Shown: in pieces, positions 10,482 through 18,013 of the stretch
Layout of the letters: every line of letters starts with the position of its first letter
How positions within the stretch are numbered: the stretch's first letter is position 1
NCBI GenBank assembly: GCA_903822825.1
Contig: CAIJQQ010000064.1
Span: 1-51,633 of the forward strand
Source of the DNA: an uncultured Burkholderiales bacterium
GTDB lineage: Bacteria > Pseudomonadota > Gammaproteobacteria > Burkholderiales > Burkholderiaceae_C
DNA length: 51,633 nucleotides
Direction: 5' to 3'
Program-made: the position numbers and the translations under genes
Notes under the pieces: generated by a model
Databases searched by the model: none
The model's input: the letters and a program-made list of their open reading frames with translations, nothing else
What the model was told of the DNA's origin: nothing

Positions 10482-11078
10482 TTAGATCAACCTCCTTGCC
10501 AGGTTACGAACTCCTCGCATGAATCTGTTCTGCTTGAACGGCGGCTCTGTTCTTCTAACTAAGTCGCGAGCCCAAAGATAGTAGCCAAACTTTATTGCCT
10601 CTTCTTTGGATGGGGCTGTGCATTGGAAGAAGTCCCAAAGTTTCGCGTTGTCCATAGACTGGAAATAAAATCCCTGAGCTCCACCTCGAATCCACATTTC
10701 GTAAGGGTCATGGCCATCCAAATCGATTTGCATGTAAACGTTCCATCCGATCGCTGCTGGGACTACGTAATACCCGCATTTCGGATCGTCACTAATGAAT
10801 TCAGCATTTGGAATTTTTTCCCGTACGTCTTTGTAGATCCCCGACACGCTCCAATCTGATTTGGTTTCAAGGTTATATCCGCCGTAATACCAATGATGTC
10901 CATTTGGGTTGGTACTGTCTGACTCGATCCACTCAAGGGGACGCTTGGCATTCTGTTCACACAATTTTTTCGCGGTGTCTGCATGGGCCACAACATGCTC
11001 GACGATGGGACTGTATTTATAGTAAGCCTGCCATCCTTGATGCAATTTTTCCCCATACCGCTCTGGTGTTCCACGCAT
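10482..11078 (-). CDS. Hypothetical protein of the SIR2-like island
   Basis: I do not recognise this 198-residue protein. It is soluble-looking, rich in Trp and Tyr (HHWYYGGYNLETKSDW, MWIRGGAQGFYFQSM), has no signal peptide or membrane segment, and ends in an Arg-rich tail (RGVRNLARRLI). The ATG at 11078 is chosen because AGGAG lies seven bases upstream. An ATG at 11102 has no ribosome-binding site. It is the last of three same-strand genes in an AT-richer stretch, 146 bases after the SIR2-like gene. The context suggests a partner or accessory gene of that protein, but this is inference. Confidence 0.7.
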   Translation of the reverse strand: MRGTPERYGEKLHQGWQAYYKYSPIVEHVVAHADTAKKLCEQNAKRPLEWIESDSTNPNGHHWYYGGYNLETKSDWSVSGIYKDVREKIPNAEFISDDPKCGYYVVPAAIGWNVYMQIDLDGHDPYEMWIRGGAQGFYFQSMDNAKLWDFFQCTAPSKEEAIKFGYYLWARDLVRRTEPPFKQNRFMRGVRNLARRLI

Positions 11079-11224
11079 GCCAACTCCTGCTTTTACTGAC
11101 ATTAAAAATAATTTGCTTTACACGAGGAATATTGCTTCACAAATTTCCAGGCTCTTTGCACCTCAGATGCGACTGCACGCCTCATGTGCGGTGAACAGGA
11201 AAGCTGTCAGCGCCGAATCACTGT

Positions 11225-12118
11225 TTAGGCCAACCAGTTTGACGCTGCATAGATATCGTCGTGGCTTGAAACAGCGAACGATTTGATTCCAACAGCCTTC
11301 AAGAACAACTCTTTTCCTTCGTCATGCTGGCCTTGAACGTAGATGTACCAGCCAATTTTATGATGCTCCGGAAACTTTCTAAAGTACCGTGCACGTTCGA
11401 TCAGCAACCAGCGCAAGAACACCTCAGTCTCTGTAAGACCAAGGCCAAAAATCAAGAGTGGTTTGTGAAAAAAAACCTGAAGCCATGTTGAGGCACCACG
11501 CCACCCCGTGGCATCTCTGTCGTTGAAAAGTCCCTTGCTACCCTTGTGGAGCCATGAACGCGCACGCTCTACCGATCCCATGTAATGCGAAAGTCCAAGG
11601 CGAACACTTCGACGATATTGCTGCATTCCATTTATGTGCCAGATCGCAAAGTGTGCGCAAGGATCCACTATGTCATTTGTGCCGAAATATGTGTCCCATG
11701 GGTAATAGTCGGTGAATTTATTGCCGCCTGCGCGCCGAATGGAACAGGTGATAGCGGCACCTAATGTATTTTCAAAATTAGTGGTAAGCACCGGAACATT
11801 GCGTTGACTTGCCCAACTCGCTATGAGTTCATGCTGTTTCAATGGGCGCCAAGTATCCATCAAATTGCAAAACTGCTGTTGAAGGCTGGTCTGACCTACT
11901 GCCCTTGTGTAAGAGAGTTCCAACACATCATAAAACTCAGTAAGGGATACACCAGAAGGGATGGCCTTGTGATTCGGATTGAGGTGAGAACGGGCAAGCT
12001 TGGATAACAAGTTATCCCAAGAATTTTCTGACGTGGCTGTGCCGTAGCGGTTAATGCCATTACCGACAACTAGCGCCAGATCAGAATGATTTTTCTTTAG
12101 CAGAGTTGCAAGTTTCAT
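11225..12118 (-). CDS. SIR2-like domain protein (putative NAD-dependent defence effector)
   Basis: A 297-residue protein with features of the SIR2-like (SIR2_2-type) Rossmann domain: LVVGNGINRYG at 16-26 (nucleotide-binding loop), LTTNFENTLG at 111-120 (matching the TTNxD motif), a candidate catalytic His161 in IWHINGM, and LLIFGLGLTETEVFLRWLL at 221-239, the late Rossmann motif followed by a helix. SIR2-like domains in bacterial defence systems (DSR, Thoeris ThsA, SIR2-HerA, SPARSA) degrade NAD after phage sensing. No separate sensor domain is visible here, because the whole protein is taken up by the SIR2-like fold. The upstream small gene ends nine bases before its start. Whether it hydrolyses NAD is untested. 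Confidence 0.7.
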   Translation of the reverse strand: MKLATLLKKNHSDLALVVGNGINRYGTATSENSWDNLLSKLARSHLNPNHKAIPSGVSLTEFYDVLELSYTRAVGQTSLQQQFCNLMDTWRPLKQHELIASWASQRNVPVLTTNFENTLGAAITCSIRRAGGNKFTDYYPWDTYFGTNDIVDPCAHFAIWHINGMQQYRRSVRLGLSHYMGSVERARSWLHKGSKGLFNDRDATGWRGASTWLQVFFHKPLLIFGLGLTETEVFLRWLLIERARYFRKFPEHHKIGWYIYVQGQHDEGKELFLKAVGIKSFAVSSHDDIYAASNWLA

Positions 12119-12127
12119 TGAAATTAG

Positions 12128-12442
12128 TTATTCTGGATTCTCTGCATATCCAATTACTGCCCAGACCAACGCCGAATGAACTGCATAAATATGCTTTCGA
12201 AAAGAAGCATATTTCAATGGCTCGCGAGTGTGCGTATTAAAGAGCGTTGCTTCCTTCTTCTCTGCAAGTCCTACCCCGTATGGACCGTAACATTTAAAAT
12301 ATCCTTTTTTGACATCGAAAAAAGATATGTGCTTTTTCATGATGTCAATTTGCTGCTTTATCTGAGTGTCATATTCATGATTGGCAACAGACAACTCTAA
12401 AAAAGACTCTATTTTAAGTTCAAGCAATTTATCAATCGACAT
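12128..12442 (-). CDS. Small hypothetical protein upstream of the SIR2-like gene
   Basis: A 104-residue protein of unknown family. It is Lys/Glu/Tyr-rich with a long first half likely to be helical (KLLELKIESFLELSVANHEY) and a C-terminal hydrophobic patch (SALVWAVIGYAE) too short for a confident membrane anchor. GGGAG lies just before the ATG at 12442. The gene begins 18 bases after the murB stop on the same strand and ends nine bases before the SIR2-like gene, so the pair may be read from the murB promoter. Base composition is visibly more AT-rich than murB. Confidence 0.65.
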   Translation of the reverse strand: MSIDKLLELKIESFLELSVANHEYDTQIKQQIDIMKKHISFFDVKKGYFKCYGPYGVGLAEKKEATLFNTHTREPLKYASFRKHIYAVHSALVWAVIGYAENPE

Positions 12443-12460
12443 ACTCCCACCCTTTTTTAA

Positions 12461-13522
12461 TCAAATCACCACCGGCTCCGGCTCCAGCCGAATCCCAAAC
12501 CGCTCATACACACTGGTCTGAATCGCCTTGGCCAAAGTCATCACTTCGCCACCCGTGCAAGGGTTCTCGCGCCCGCCCCGGTTGACCAGCACCAGCGCCT
12601 GCTTTTCATAAACCCCAGCGTATCCAACGGACTTGCCTTTCCAGCCGCAGGCGTCGATCAGCCAGCCCGCCGCCAGCTTGATCGTGCCGTCGGGCATGGG
12701 GTAGTGCACCACCTTGGGGTCGCGGGCGATGATGTCGGCGCATTGCTCGGGGGTGACGGTGGGGTTCTTGAAAAAGCTGCCCGCGTTGCCAATCACCTTG
12801 GGGTCGGGCAGTTTGGCGCGGCGGATCGCCACCACCCAGTCAAAAATCTGCCGGGCATCGGGGTTGTGGATGCCCGTCTCTGCCATCTTGCGCCCCAGGT
12901 CCAGATAGCCCAACTCGGGCTTCCAGCGCTTGGGCAGCGCAAAGCGCACCCGCAAAATCACCGCCCTGCCCGCCAGGCCCAGGCCATCTGGGCCACCTGA
13001 GGCGACTGATGCGTGTTTGAACACCGAGTCGCGGTAGCTGAAGCCGCACTGCGCGGCGTTCAGGCTGAACAGCTCACCCGTGAACAGGTCCATCGCGTCC
13101 AGCGAGTCAAAGCGGTCTTGCAGCTCCACGCCATAGGCACCGATGTTTTGCACAGGCGAAGCGCCCACCGAGCCGGGGATGAGGGCCAGGTTTTCTAGAC
13201 CTGGGTAACCGTGGTCAAGCGTCCAGGCCACCAGTTCGTGCCAGTCCACACCCGCACCGGCTTCGACGATCCAGTGCTTGTCGGTCTCAGAGGCCAGGCG
13301 CATGCCAGGCACTTCCATCTTGAGCACCAAGGCCTTGACGTCGCCCGTGAGCACGACGTTGCTGCCCCCGCCCAGCACTTGGCGGGGCAAGGTGGTCAAT
13401 TGGGGGTCGGCCAGCACGGCCAGCAGGTCGGCTTCTGAGCGCACCCGCACCAAAGCCTGGGCTTTGGCGGCGATGCCGAACGTGTTGTACGGCTGCAAGG
13501 GGACATTTTTCTCCGGGTTCAT
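12461..13522 (-). CDS. murB: UDP-N-acetylenolpyruvoylglucosamine reductase
   Basis: FAD enzyme that reduces UDP-GlcNAc-enolpyruvate to UDP-MurNAc in peptidoglycan precursor synthesis. The N-terminus [14 protein letters not shown], the FAD-binding segment [34 protein letters not shown], and the late [12 protein letters not shown] segment are all present. The 353-residue length fits the longer (E. coli-like) MurB class. It is divergent from the yajQ-type gene with a 40-base intergenic region. Confidence 0.96.
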   Translation of the reverse strand: MNPEKNVPLQPYNTFGIAAKAQALVRVRSEADLLAVLADPQLTTLPRQVLGGGSNVVLTGDVKALVLKMEVPGMRLASETDKHWIVEAGAGVDWHELVAWTLDHGYPGLENLALIPGSVGASPVQNIGAYGVELQDRFDSLDAMDLFTGELFSLNAAQCGFSYRDSVFKHASVASGGPDGLGLAGRAVILRVRFALPKRWKPELGYLDLGRKMAETGIHNPDARQIFDWVVAIRRAKLPDPKVIGNAGSFFKNPTVTPEQCADIIARDPKVVHYPMPDGTIKLAAGWLIDACGWKGKSVGYAGVYEKQALVLVNRGGRENPCTGGEVMTLAKAIQTSVYERFGIRLEPEPVVI

Positions 13523-13562
13523 GGGAGAATTGTCTCATTCTCAACCTCGAATATTGCTTGCC

Positions 13563-14048
13563 ATGCCCTCGTTTGATACCGTTTGCGAACCCAATATGTC
13601 CGAAGTGCGCAACGCCGTTGACACTTCTGCCAAAGAAATCGGCACCCGATTTGACTTCAAAGGCACATCAGCCAACATCGAACTCAAGGACAAAGAGATC
13701 ACGATGTTCGGCGATGCCGAGTTTCAACTGACGCAAGTTGAAGACATCCTGCGCAACAAGCTGACCAAGCGCAACGTGGATGTGCGCTTTTTGGACATTG
13801 GCAAAGTCGAGAAGATCGGTGGCGACAAGGTCAAGCAAGTCGTCAAGGTCAAAAACGGCATCGAAACCGAAGATGCCAAAAAAATCACCCGCTTGATCAA
13901 GGACAGCAAGATCAAGGTGCAGGCCTCCATTCAAGGCGACGCCGTGCGCGTGACGGGCGCCAAGCGCGACGATTTGCAGGCTGCCATGGCGCTCTTGCGC
14001 AAGGACATGACCGAGCTGCCGCTGTCCTTCGACAACTTCCGCGATTAA
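13563..14048 (+). CDS. YajQ family nucleotide (cyclic di-GMP)-binding protein
   Basis: A 161-residue cytoplasmic protein starting [20 protein letters not shown], the typical YajQ N-terminus. The two ferredoxin-like halves include [20 protein letters not shown] and [28 protein letters not shown]. Family members bind c-di-GMP (reported in Xanthomonas and Pseudomonas) and have also been linked to RNA/tRNA binding. The ATG at 13563 is used because the longer in-frame extension overlaps murB antisense. Confidence 0.94.
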   Translation: MPSFDTVCEPNMSEVRNAVDTSAKEIGTRFDFKGTSANIELKDKEITMFGDAEFQLTQVEDILRNKLTKRNVDVRFLDIGKVEKIGGDKVKQVVKVKNGIETEDAKKITRLIKDSKIKVQASIQGDAVRVTGAKRDDLQAAMALLRKDMTELPLSFDNFRD

Positions 14049-14056
14049 AGCTGGAA

Positions 14057-14085
14057 TCTGCCCGCCCCGACCAGGGGCAGGCAGA
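14057..14085. terminator. Bidirectional hairpin between convergent genes
   Basis: TCTGCC..CCCC and GGGG..GGCAGA form an interrupted stem around GACCA between the yajQ-type stop and the convergent M16 protease stop. There is no T tract on either side, so termination here is only plausible. Confidence 0.45.
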
Positions 14086-14093
14086 ACCTCAGG

Positions 14094-16874
14094 TCAAGGC
14101 TTGGCCGCCTTGGCAAAGTCACCCGCATAGACCTGCACCAGCTTGGCAGGACTCAGGTGGCGGGCAATGGCCTGCTGCACTTGCTCACGGGTCACGGCTT
14201 TGAGTTTGTCTTCCTGGGCCTGTACGTGGGCCATGTCGCGGCCCTGGCTCATCAGGTCCACCCAGCCCCCGGCCAGCGCACCGTCTTCCGAACGGCTGAT
14301 CTTGCGGCCCTGCAAAATGCCGCTCTTGGCTTCGGACAGTTCCTGCTCAGACACACCCTGGGCCACCCACTTGGCCACTTCTTCGCTCACCCCGGTGCGC
14401 AGCTTGCCCAGGTTTTGCGGTGCAAAGATCGCGAACATGCCAAATGAAGACTGCGCATCCCAGCTGTTGAGTTGCAAGAATGAGCCGGCCCCATAACTGA
14501 TGCCTTCAGTCTGACGCAGGCGGTCCACCAGTCGGTTTTTGAGGCCGCCACCGCCCAGCACCCGGTTGGCCAAAATCAGGGCTTGGGCATCGGGGTGGTC
14601 GTCCTTGACCGGTAAAGACATGCCCGCCATGTACACAGCGTTGGCTTTGTCAGGGGTCTCCAGCGTCAACTGGGTGCCCGCCACTTGCTGGTATTCGCTG
14701 GCCACACGCTCGTAGGTTGCGGGGCTGTTCCAGCTGCCCAGCACATCGCTCAGGATTTTTTGCACCTGGGCTGCGTCAAAGTCGCCGATCACGGCCGCTT
14801 GGCCGAACTGCGCGCCATAGAACTGCGCGTGGAACTGGCGCAGGTCTTCGAGCTTGATCGCCTGCACGGCCTGCACGGTTTCGTCAAACGTGGGCACGTA
14901 ACGCACATCGCCTTTGGGGTATGGGCTCAGCGTGCGGCGCAATTGCTTTTGGGCCAGCGCCTGGGGCTGTCGCCGTTCTTCGTCCACGCCGGTCAGCCAT
15001 TCGTTGCGCAAGGTCTCGAGCTCTGCTGCGGGAAATGCCGGCTGACGCAACACGCTGCGGATCAGGGCCATCAGCTCAGGCACCTTGTCCCGGCGGCTTT
15101 CAAAGTCCACCACCACGGCGTTGCCATTGCCCGTGCTGACGCTCAGCTTGGACTGCAGGGCTTCGAGCTTGTCGGCGATCTGCTGGCGGCTCAGGCCCTC
15201 GGTGCCGCGCATCAGCATCTGGGCCACGGCACTGGCCAGCTCGGTTTTGCCCGCCAAGCTGGCGGCCGAGCCCATGCGCAGCACGATCTGGCCGTTCACG
15301 GTCTGGCCCCGGTTGGTCTTGGGCAGCAGCGCCAGCTTCATGCCGTTGGGCAGTGCCGTGCGTGTGGTGCGTTGGTTGATGTTGGCGGGTGATGGGTCAA
15401 ACGCCTCGCCTTGCGCCATCGCCACCTTGCCTTTGTAGCCAGCGAGCAGCTGGTTCACGTCGGGCGCAGGCGGGATGCTGGCGCGCACAGGCGCTTCGGT
15501 CGGCACAAAGTGACCCAAGGTGCGGTTGCTCGCCACCAGGTAGTTCTGCGCGGCCTTTTGCACATCGGCCACCGTGGCTTTTTCGATCTGGTCGCGGCGC
15601 AAGAAATGCAAACGCCAGTCGCCTGTGGCGATCGACTCGGACAAGGACACCCCAAAGTTCACCGGATCAGACAAACCTTTTTCAAACTCGTTGAGCAGCG
15701 AGGTCTTGGCCCGCGCCAGCTCTTCGGCCGTGATGGGCTTGCTGGCCAGCTGCTCGACTTCTTCGACCAGCACTTTGGCCACATCATCGCGTGACTGGGT
15801 TTTATTCAGGTTGACCAAGAAGAACACATAGCCCGGATCTTTCAGAGTGAAAGGCATGGCGGTGATGCTGGCGGCCTTCTTGCTGTCCACCAGCGCCTTG
15901 TGCAAGCGGCCTGTGGGCGTGTCGGCCAGGATGAACGCCAGCAGCTCCATGTGCGCGGCGTCGGCGTGCGCCCCAGGTGCCGTGTGGTACTGCGTGGCCA
16001 CCATGTGGGCGTCGCCGACACGCGACACGGTGACTTGGCGGTCGCCGTCTTGAACCGGCTCCAACGTGTACTCCGTGGGCAAGACGCGCTTGGGCTTGGC
16101 CAAAGCGCCAAAGTAACGCTCAACGCGCGCCAGCGTGGCCGCTTCGTTGAACTGCCCTGTCACGATCAGGATCGCGTTGTCGGGCTGGTAATACTTGCGG
16201 TAAAAGGCCTGCAAGTTTTCGATCTTGACGTTCTCCACATCCGATCGGGCGCCGATCGTGCTCTTGCCGTAGTTGTGCCACTGGTAAGCGGTGGCGGTCA
16301 TGGTCTGCCACAACACCATCATCGGGTTGTTCTCACCCGATTCCATTTCGTTGCGCACCACGCTCATTTCGGTGTCCAGATCGCTATTGGCCACGAAGCT
16401 GTTGACCATGCGGTCCGCTTCCATCTTCAGCGCCCAGTCCAGGTTGTCCTCGCTGGCAGCAAAGGTTTCAAAGTAATTGGTGCGGTCATAGAAGGTCGAG
16501 CCGTTCATGCGCATGCCGCGGCGCGCAAACTCCTGCACGATGGTCTTGCCCGGCAGCTTGGGCGTGCCCTTGAAGACCAGGTGCTCCAGCAAGTGCGCCA
16601 TGCCGGTCTCGCCATAGTTTTCGTGGCGGCTGCCGACCATGTAGGTCACGTTCACCGTGGTGGTGGGCTTGGACGCGTCGGGCGCCAGCAAGACCCGCAG
16701 GCCGTTGGGCAGCCGGTATTCGGTGATGCCCTCCACACTGGTGTACTTGACCGCCTTCGCAGCCGCCACGCTGGTGCCGCCCACTTTGCGCGCTGCAGGC
16801 TGCGGCACATCGGCGGCTTGCACCCAAGCGTGGCCCAGCAGCAAACCCATTCCAACCCATGACATGAATCTCAT
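14094..16874 (-). CDS. Secreted M16 family zinc metallopeptidase (two-domain, insulinase/pitrilysin type)
   Basis: A 926-residue periplasmic or outer-membrane-associated protease. MRFMSWVGMGLLLGHAWVQA is a signal peptide, and the ATG at 16874 has GGAAGG eight bases upstream. The longer in-frame ATG at 16964 would add a non-signal extension and is rejected. The first M16 domain has the inverted zinc motif His94-Leu-Leu-Glu97-His98. The second half (about residues 490-926) is a homologous M16 domain without HxxEH and is presumably the inactive structural partner. Members digest short peptides. The substrate is unknown. It is divergent from galE with 110 bases between. Confidence 0.92.
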   Translation of the reverse strand: MRFMSWVGMGLLLGHAWVQAADVPQPAARKVGGTSVAAAKAVKYTSVEGITEYRLPNGLRVLLAPDASKPTTTVNVTYMVGSRHENYGETGMAHLLEHLVFKGTPKLPGKTIVQEFARRGMRMNGSTFYDRTNYFETFAASEDNLDWALKMEADRMVNSFVANSDLDTEMSVVRNEMESGENNPMMVLWQTMTATAYQWHNYGKSTIGARSDVENVKIENLQAFYRKYYQPDNAILIVTGQFNEAATLARVERYFGALAKPKRVLPTEYTLEPVQDGDRQVTVSRVGDAHMVATQYHTAPGAHADAAHMELLAFILADTPTGRLHKALVDSKKAASITAMPFTLKDPGYVFFLVNLNKTQSRDDVAKVLVEEVEQLASKPITAEELARAKTSLLNEFEKGLSDPVNFGVSLSESIATGDWRLHFLRRDQIEKATVADVQKAAQNYLVASNRTLGHFVPTEAPVRASIPPAPDVNQLLAGYKGKVAMAQGEAFDPSPANINQRTTRTALPNGMKLALLPKTNRGQTVNGQIVLRMGSAASLAGKTELASAVAQMLMRGTEGLSRQQIADKLEALQSKLSVSTGNGNAVVVDFESRRDKVPELMALIRSVLRQPAFPAAELETLRNEWLTGVDEERRQPQALAQKQLRRTLSPYPKGDVRYVPTFDETVQAVQAIKLEDLRQFHAQFYGAQFGQAAVIGDFDAAQVQKILSDVLGSWNSPATYERVASEYQQVAGTQLTLETPDKANAVYMAGMSLPVKDDHPDAQALILANRVLGGGGLKNRLVDRLRQTEGISYGAGSFLQLNSWDAQSSFGMFAIFAPQNLGKLRTGVSEEVAKWVAQGVSEQELSEAKSGILQGRKISRSEDGALAGGWVDLMSQGRDMAHVQAQEDKLKAVTREQVQQAIARHLSPAKLVQVYAGDFAKAAKP

Positions 16875-16984
16875 CGCAAGAACCTTCCCTGTTTGTGAGC
16901 GCATTTTTAACACAGGCCTAGCCATGTGCAGGTTTGCGCAGCGCCAATGGCCTGCCACCCCCAAGCCCTAGAATCACCCTCACC

Positions 16985-18013
16985 ATGACGTCCTCCATCC
17001 TCATCACTGGCGGTGCCGGTTACATCGGTTCGCACACGGCCGTCGAACTCATGAACGCGGGCCACTTTGTGGTCATCGTCGACAACCTGTGCAACAGCAG
17101 CATCCATGTGCTGAACCGACTGCGCACGCTGTGCGGCGAACGCTTTGCCTTCGTGCAGGGCGACGCGCGCGACGCCGCTGCGCTGGACCGCATCTTTGAC
17201 GCACACAACATTGACGGTGTCATCCACTTCGCCGGGCTCAAGGCCGTGGGCGAATCGGTGACCCAGCCCGTACGCTACTTTGACAACAACGTCGGCAGCA
17301 CCCTGGCCCTGCTGCAGGCCATGGACCGCTCAGGCGTGCGGCGCATCGTCTTCAGCTCCTCGGCCACTGTGTACGGCGACCCTGAGCGGGTGCCCATCAC
17401 CGAAGACTCGCGCTTGCAGGTCACCAACCCCTATGGCCGCACCAAACTCATGTGCGAAGACATCCTGCGCGACCAGCAGGCGTCCGACCCGCGATGGCAA
17501 GTCGCCATCCTGCGTTACTTCAACCCGGTGGGTGCCCACGAGAGCGGCCTCATCGGCGAGCACCCCAGCGGCGTGCCCAACAACCTGATGCCTTACATCA
17601 CCCAGGTGGCGGTGGGCAAACGAACCCACCTCAGCATTTTTGGCAACGACTACCCGACGCCCGACGGCACAGGGGTGCGCGACTACATCCATGTGGTCGA
17701 CCTCGCCCAAGGTCACTTGGCAGCGCTGAACCACCTCAAAACCCAGCAAACCAGCATCACGCTCAACCTCGGCACAGGCCGTGGCGTGAGCGTCAAGCAA
17801 CTGGCCGACACCTTCGCGCAGGTCACGGGCGTGCCCGTGCCTTGCCAATACGCCAGCCGCCGCGCAGGAGATGTGGCATCGCTCTGCGCCGACACGCGAC
17901 TGGCCGAGCAGACCATGGGCTGGAAAGCGCAGCTGGGGCTCGAGCGCATGTGCGCCGACGCTTGGCGCTGGCAATCGGCCAACCCCGACGGCTACCAAGG
18001 CAGCGCCCCTTGA
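16985..18013 (+). CDS. galE: UDP-glucose 4-epimerase
   Basis: Interconverts UDP-glucose and UDP-galactose (possibly also the GlcNAc forms), supplying nucleotide sugar for the glycosyltransferases downstream. It is an extended SDR with ILITGGAGYIGSHT at the start, SSSATVYG, and the catalytic YxxxK in NPYGRTK. The 342-residue length is normal. The ATG at 16985 is chosen because the Rossmann strand follows immediately. Its TGA overlaps the TTG start of the next gene, implying translational coupling and a role in the same saccharide operon. Confidence 0.95.
   Translation: MTSSILITGGAGYIGSHTAVELMNAGHFVVIVDNLCNSSIHVLNRLRTLCGERFAFVQGDARDAAALDRIFDAHNIDGVIHFAGLKAVGESVTQPVRYFDNNVGSTLALLQAMDRSGVRRIVFSSSATVYGDPERVPITEDSRLQVTNPYGRTKLMCEDILRDQQASDPRWQVAILRYFNPVGAHESGLIGEHPSGVPNNLMPYITQVAVGKRTHLSIFGNDYPTPDGTGVRDYIHVVDLAQGHLAALNHLKTQQTSITLNLGTGRGVSVKQLADTFAQVTGVPVPCQYASRRAGDVASLCADTRLAEQTMGWKAQLGLERMCADAWRWQSANPDGYQGSAP

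Noticed and set aside
14086..14093. Possible T-tract terminator for the M16 gene
   Set aside because: No run of T follows the hairpin on either strand, so it is listed only as a hairpin.
17452..18009. N-terminal extension of the glycosyltransferase frame back into galE
   Set aside because: The 186 residues are out-of-frame translation of galE. A TTG at the galE stop gives the natural family start.
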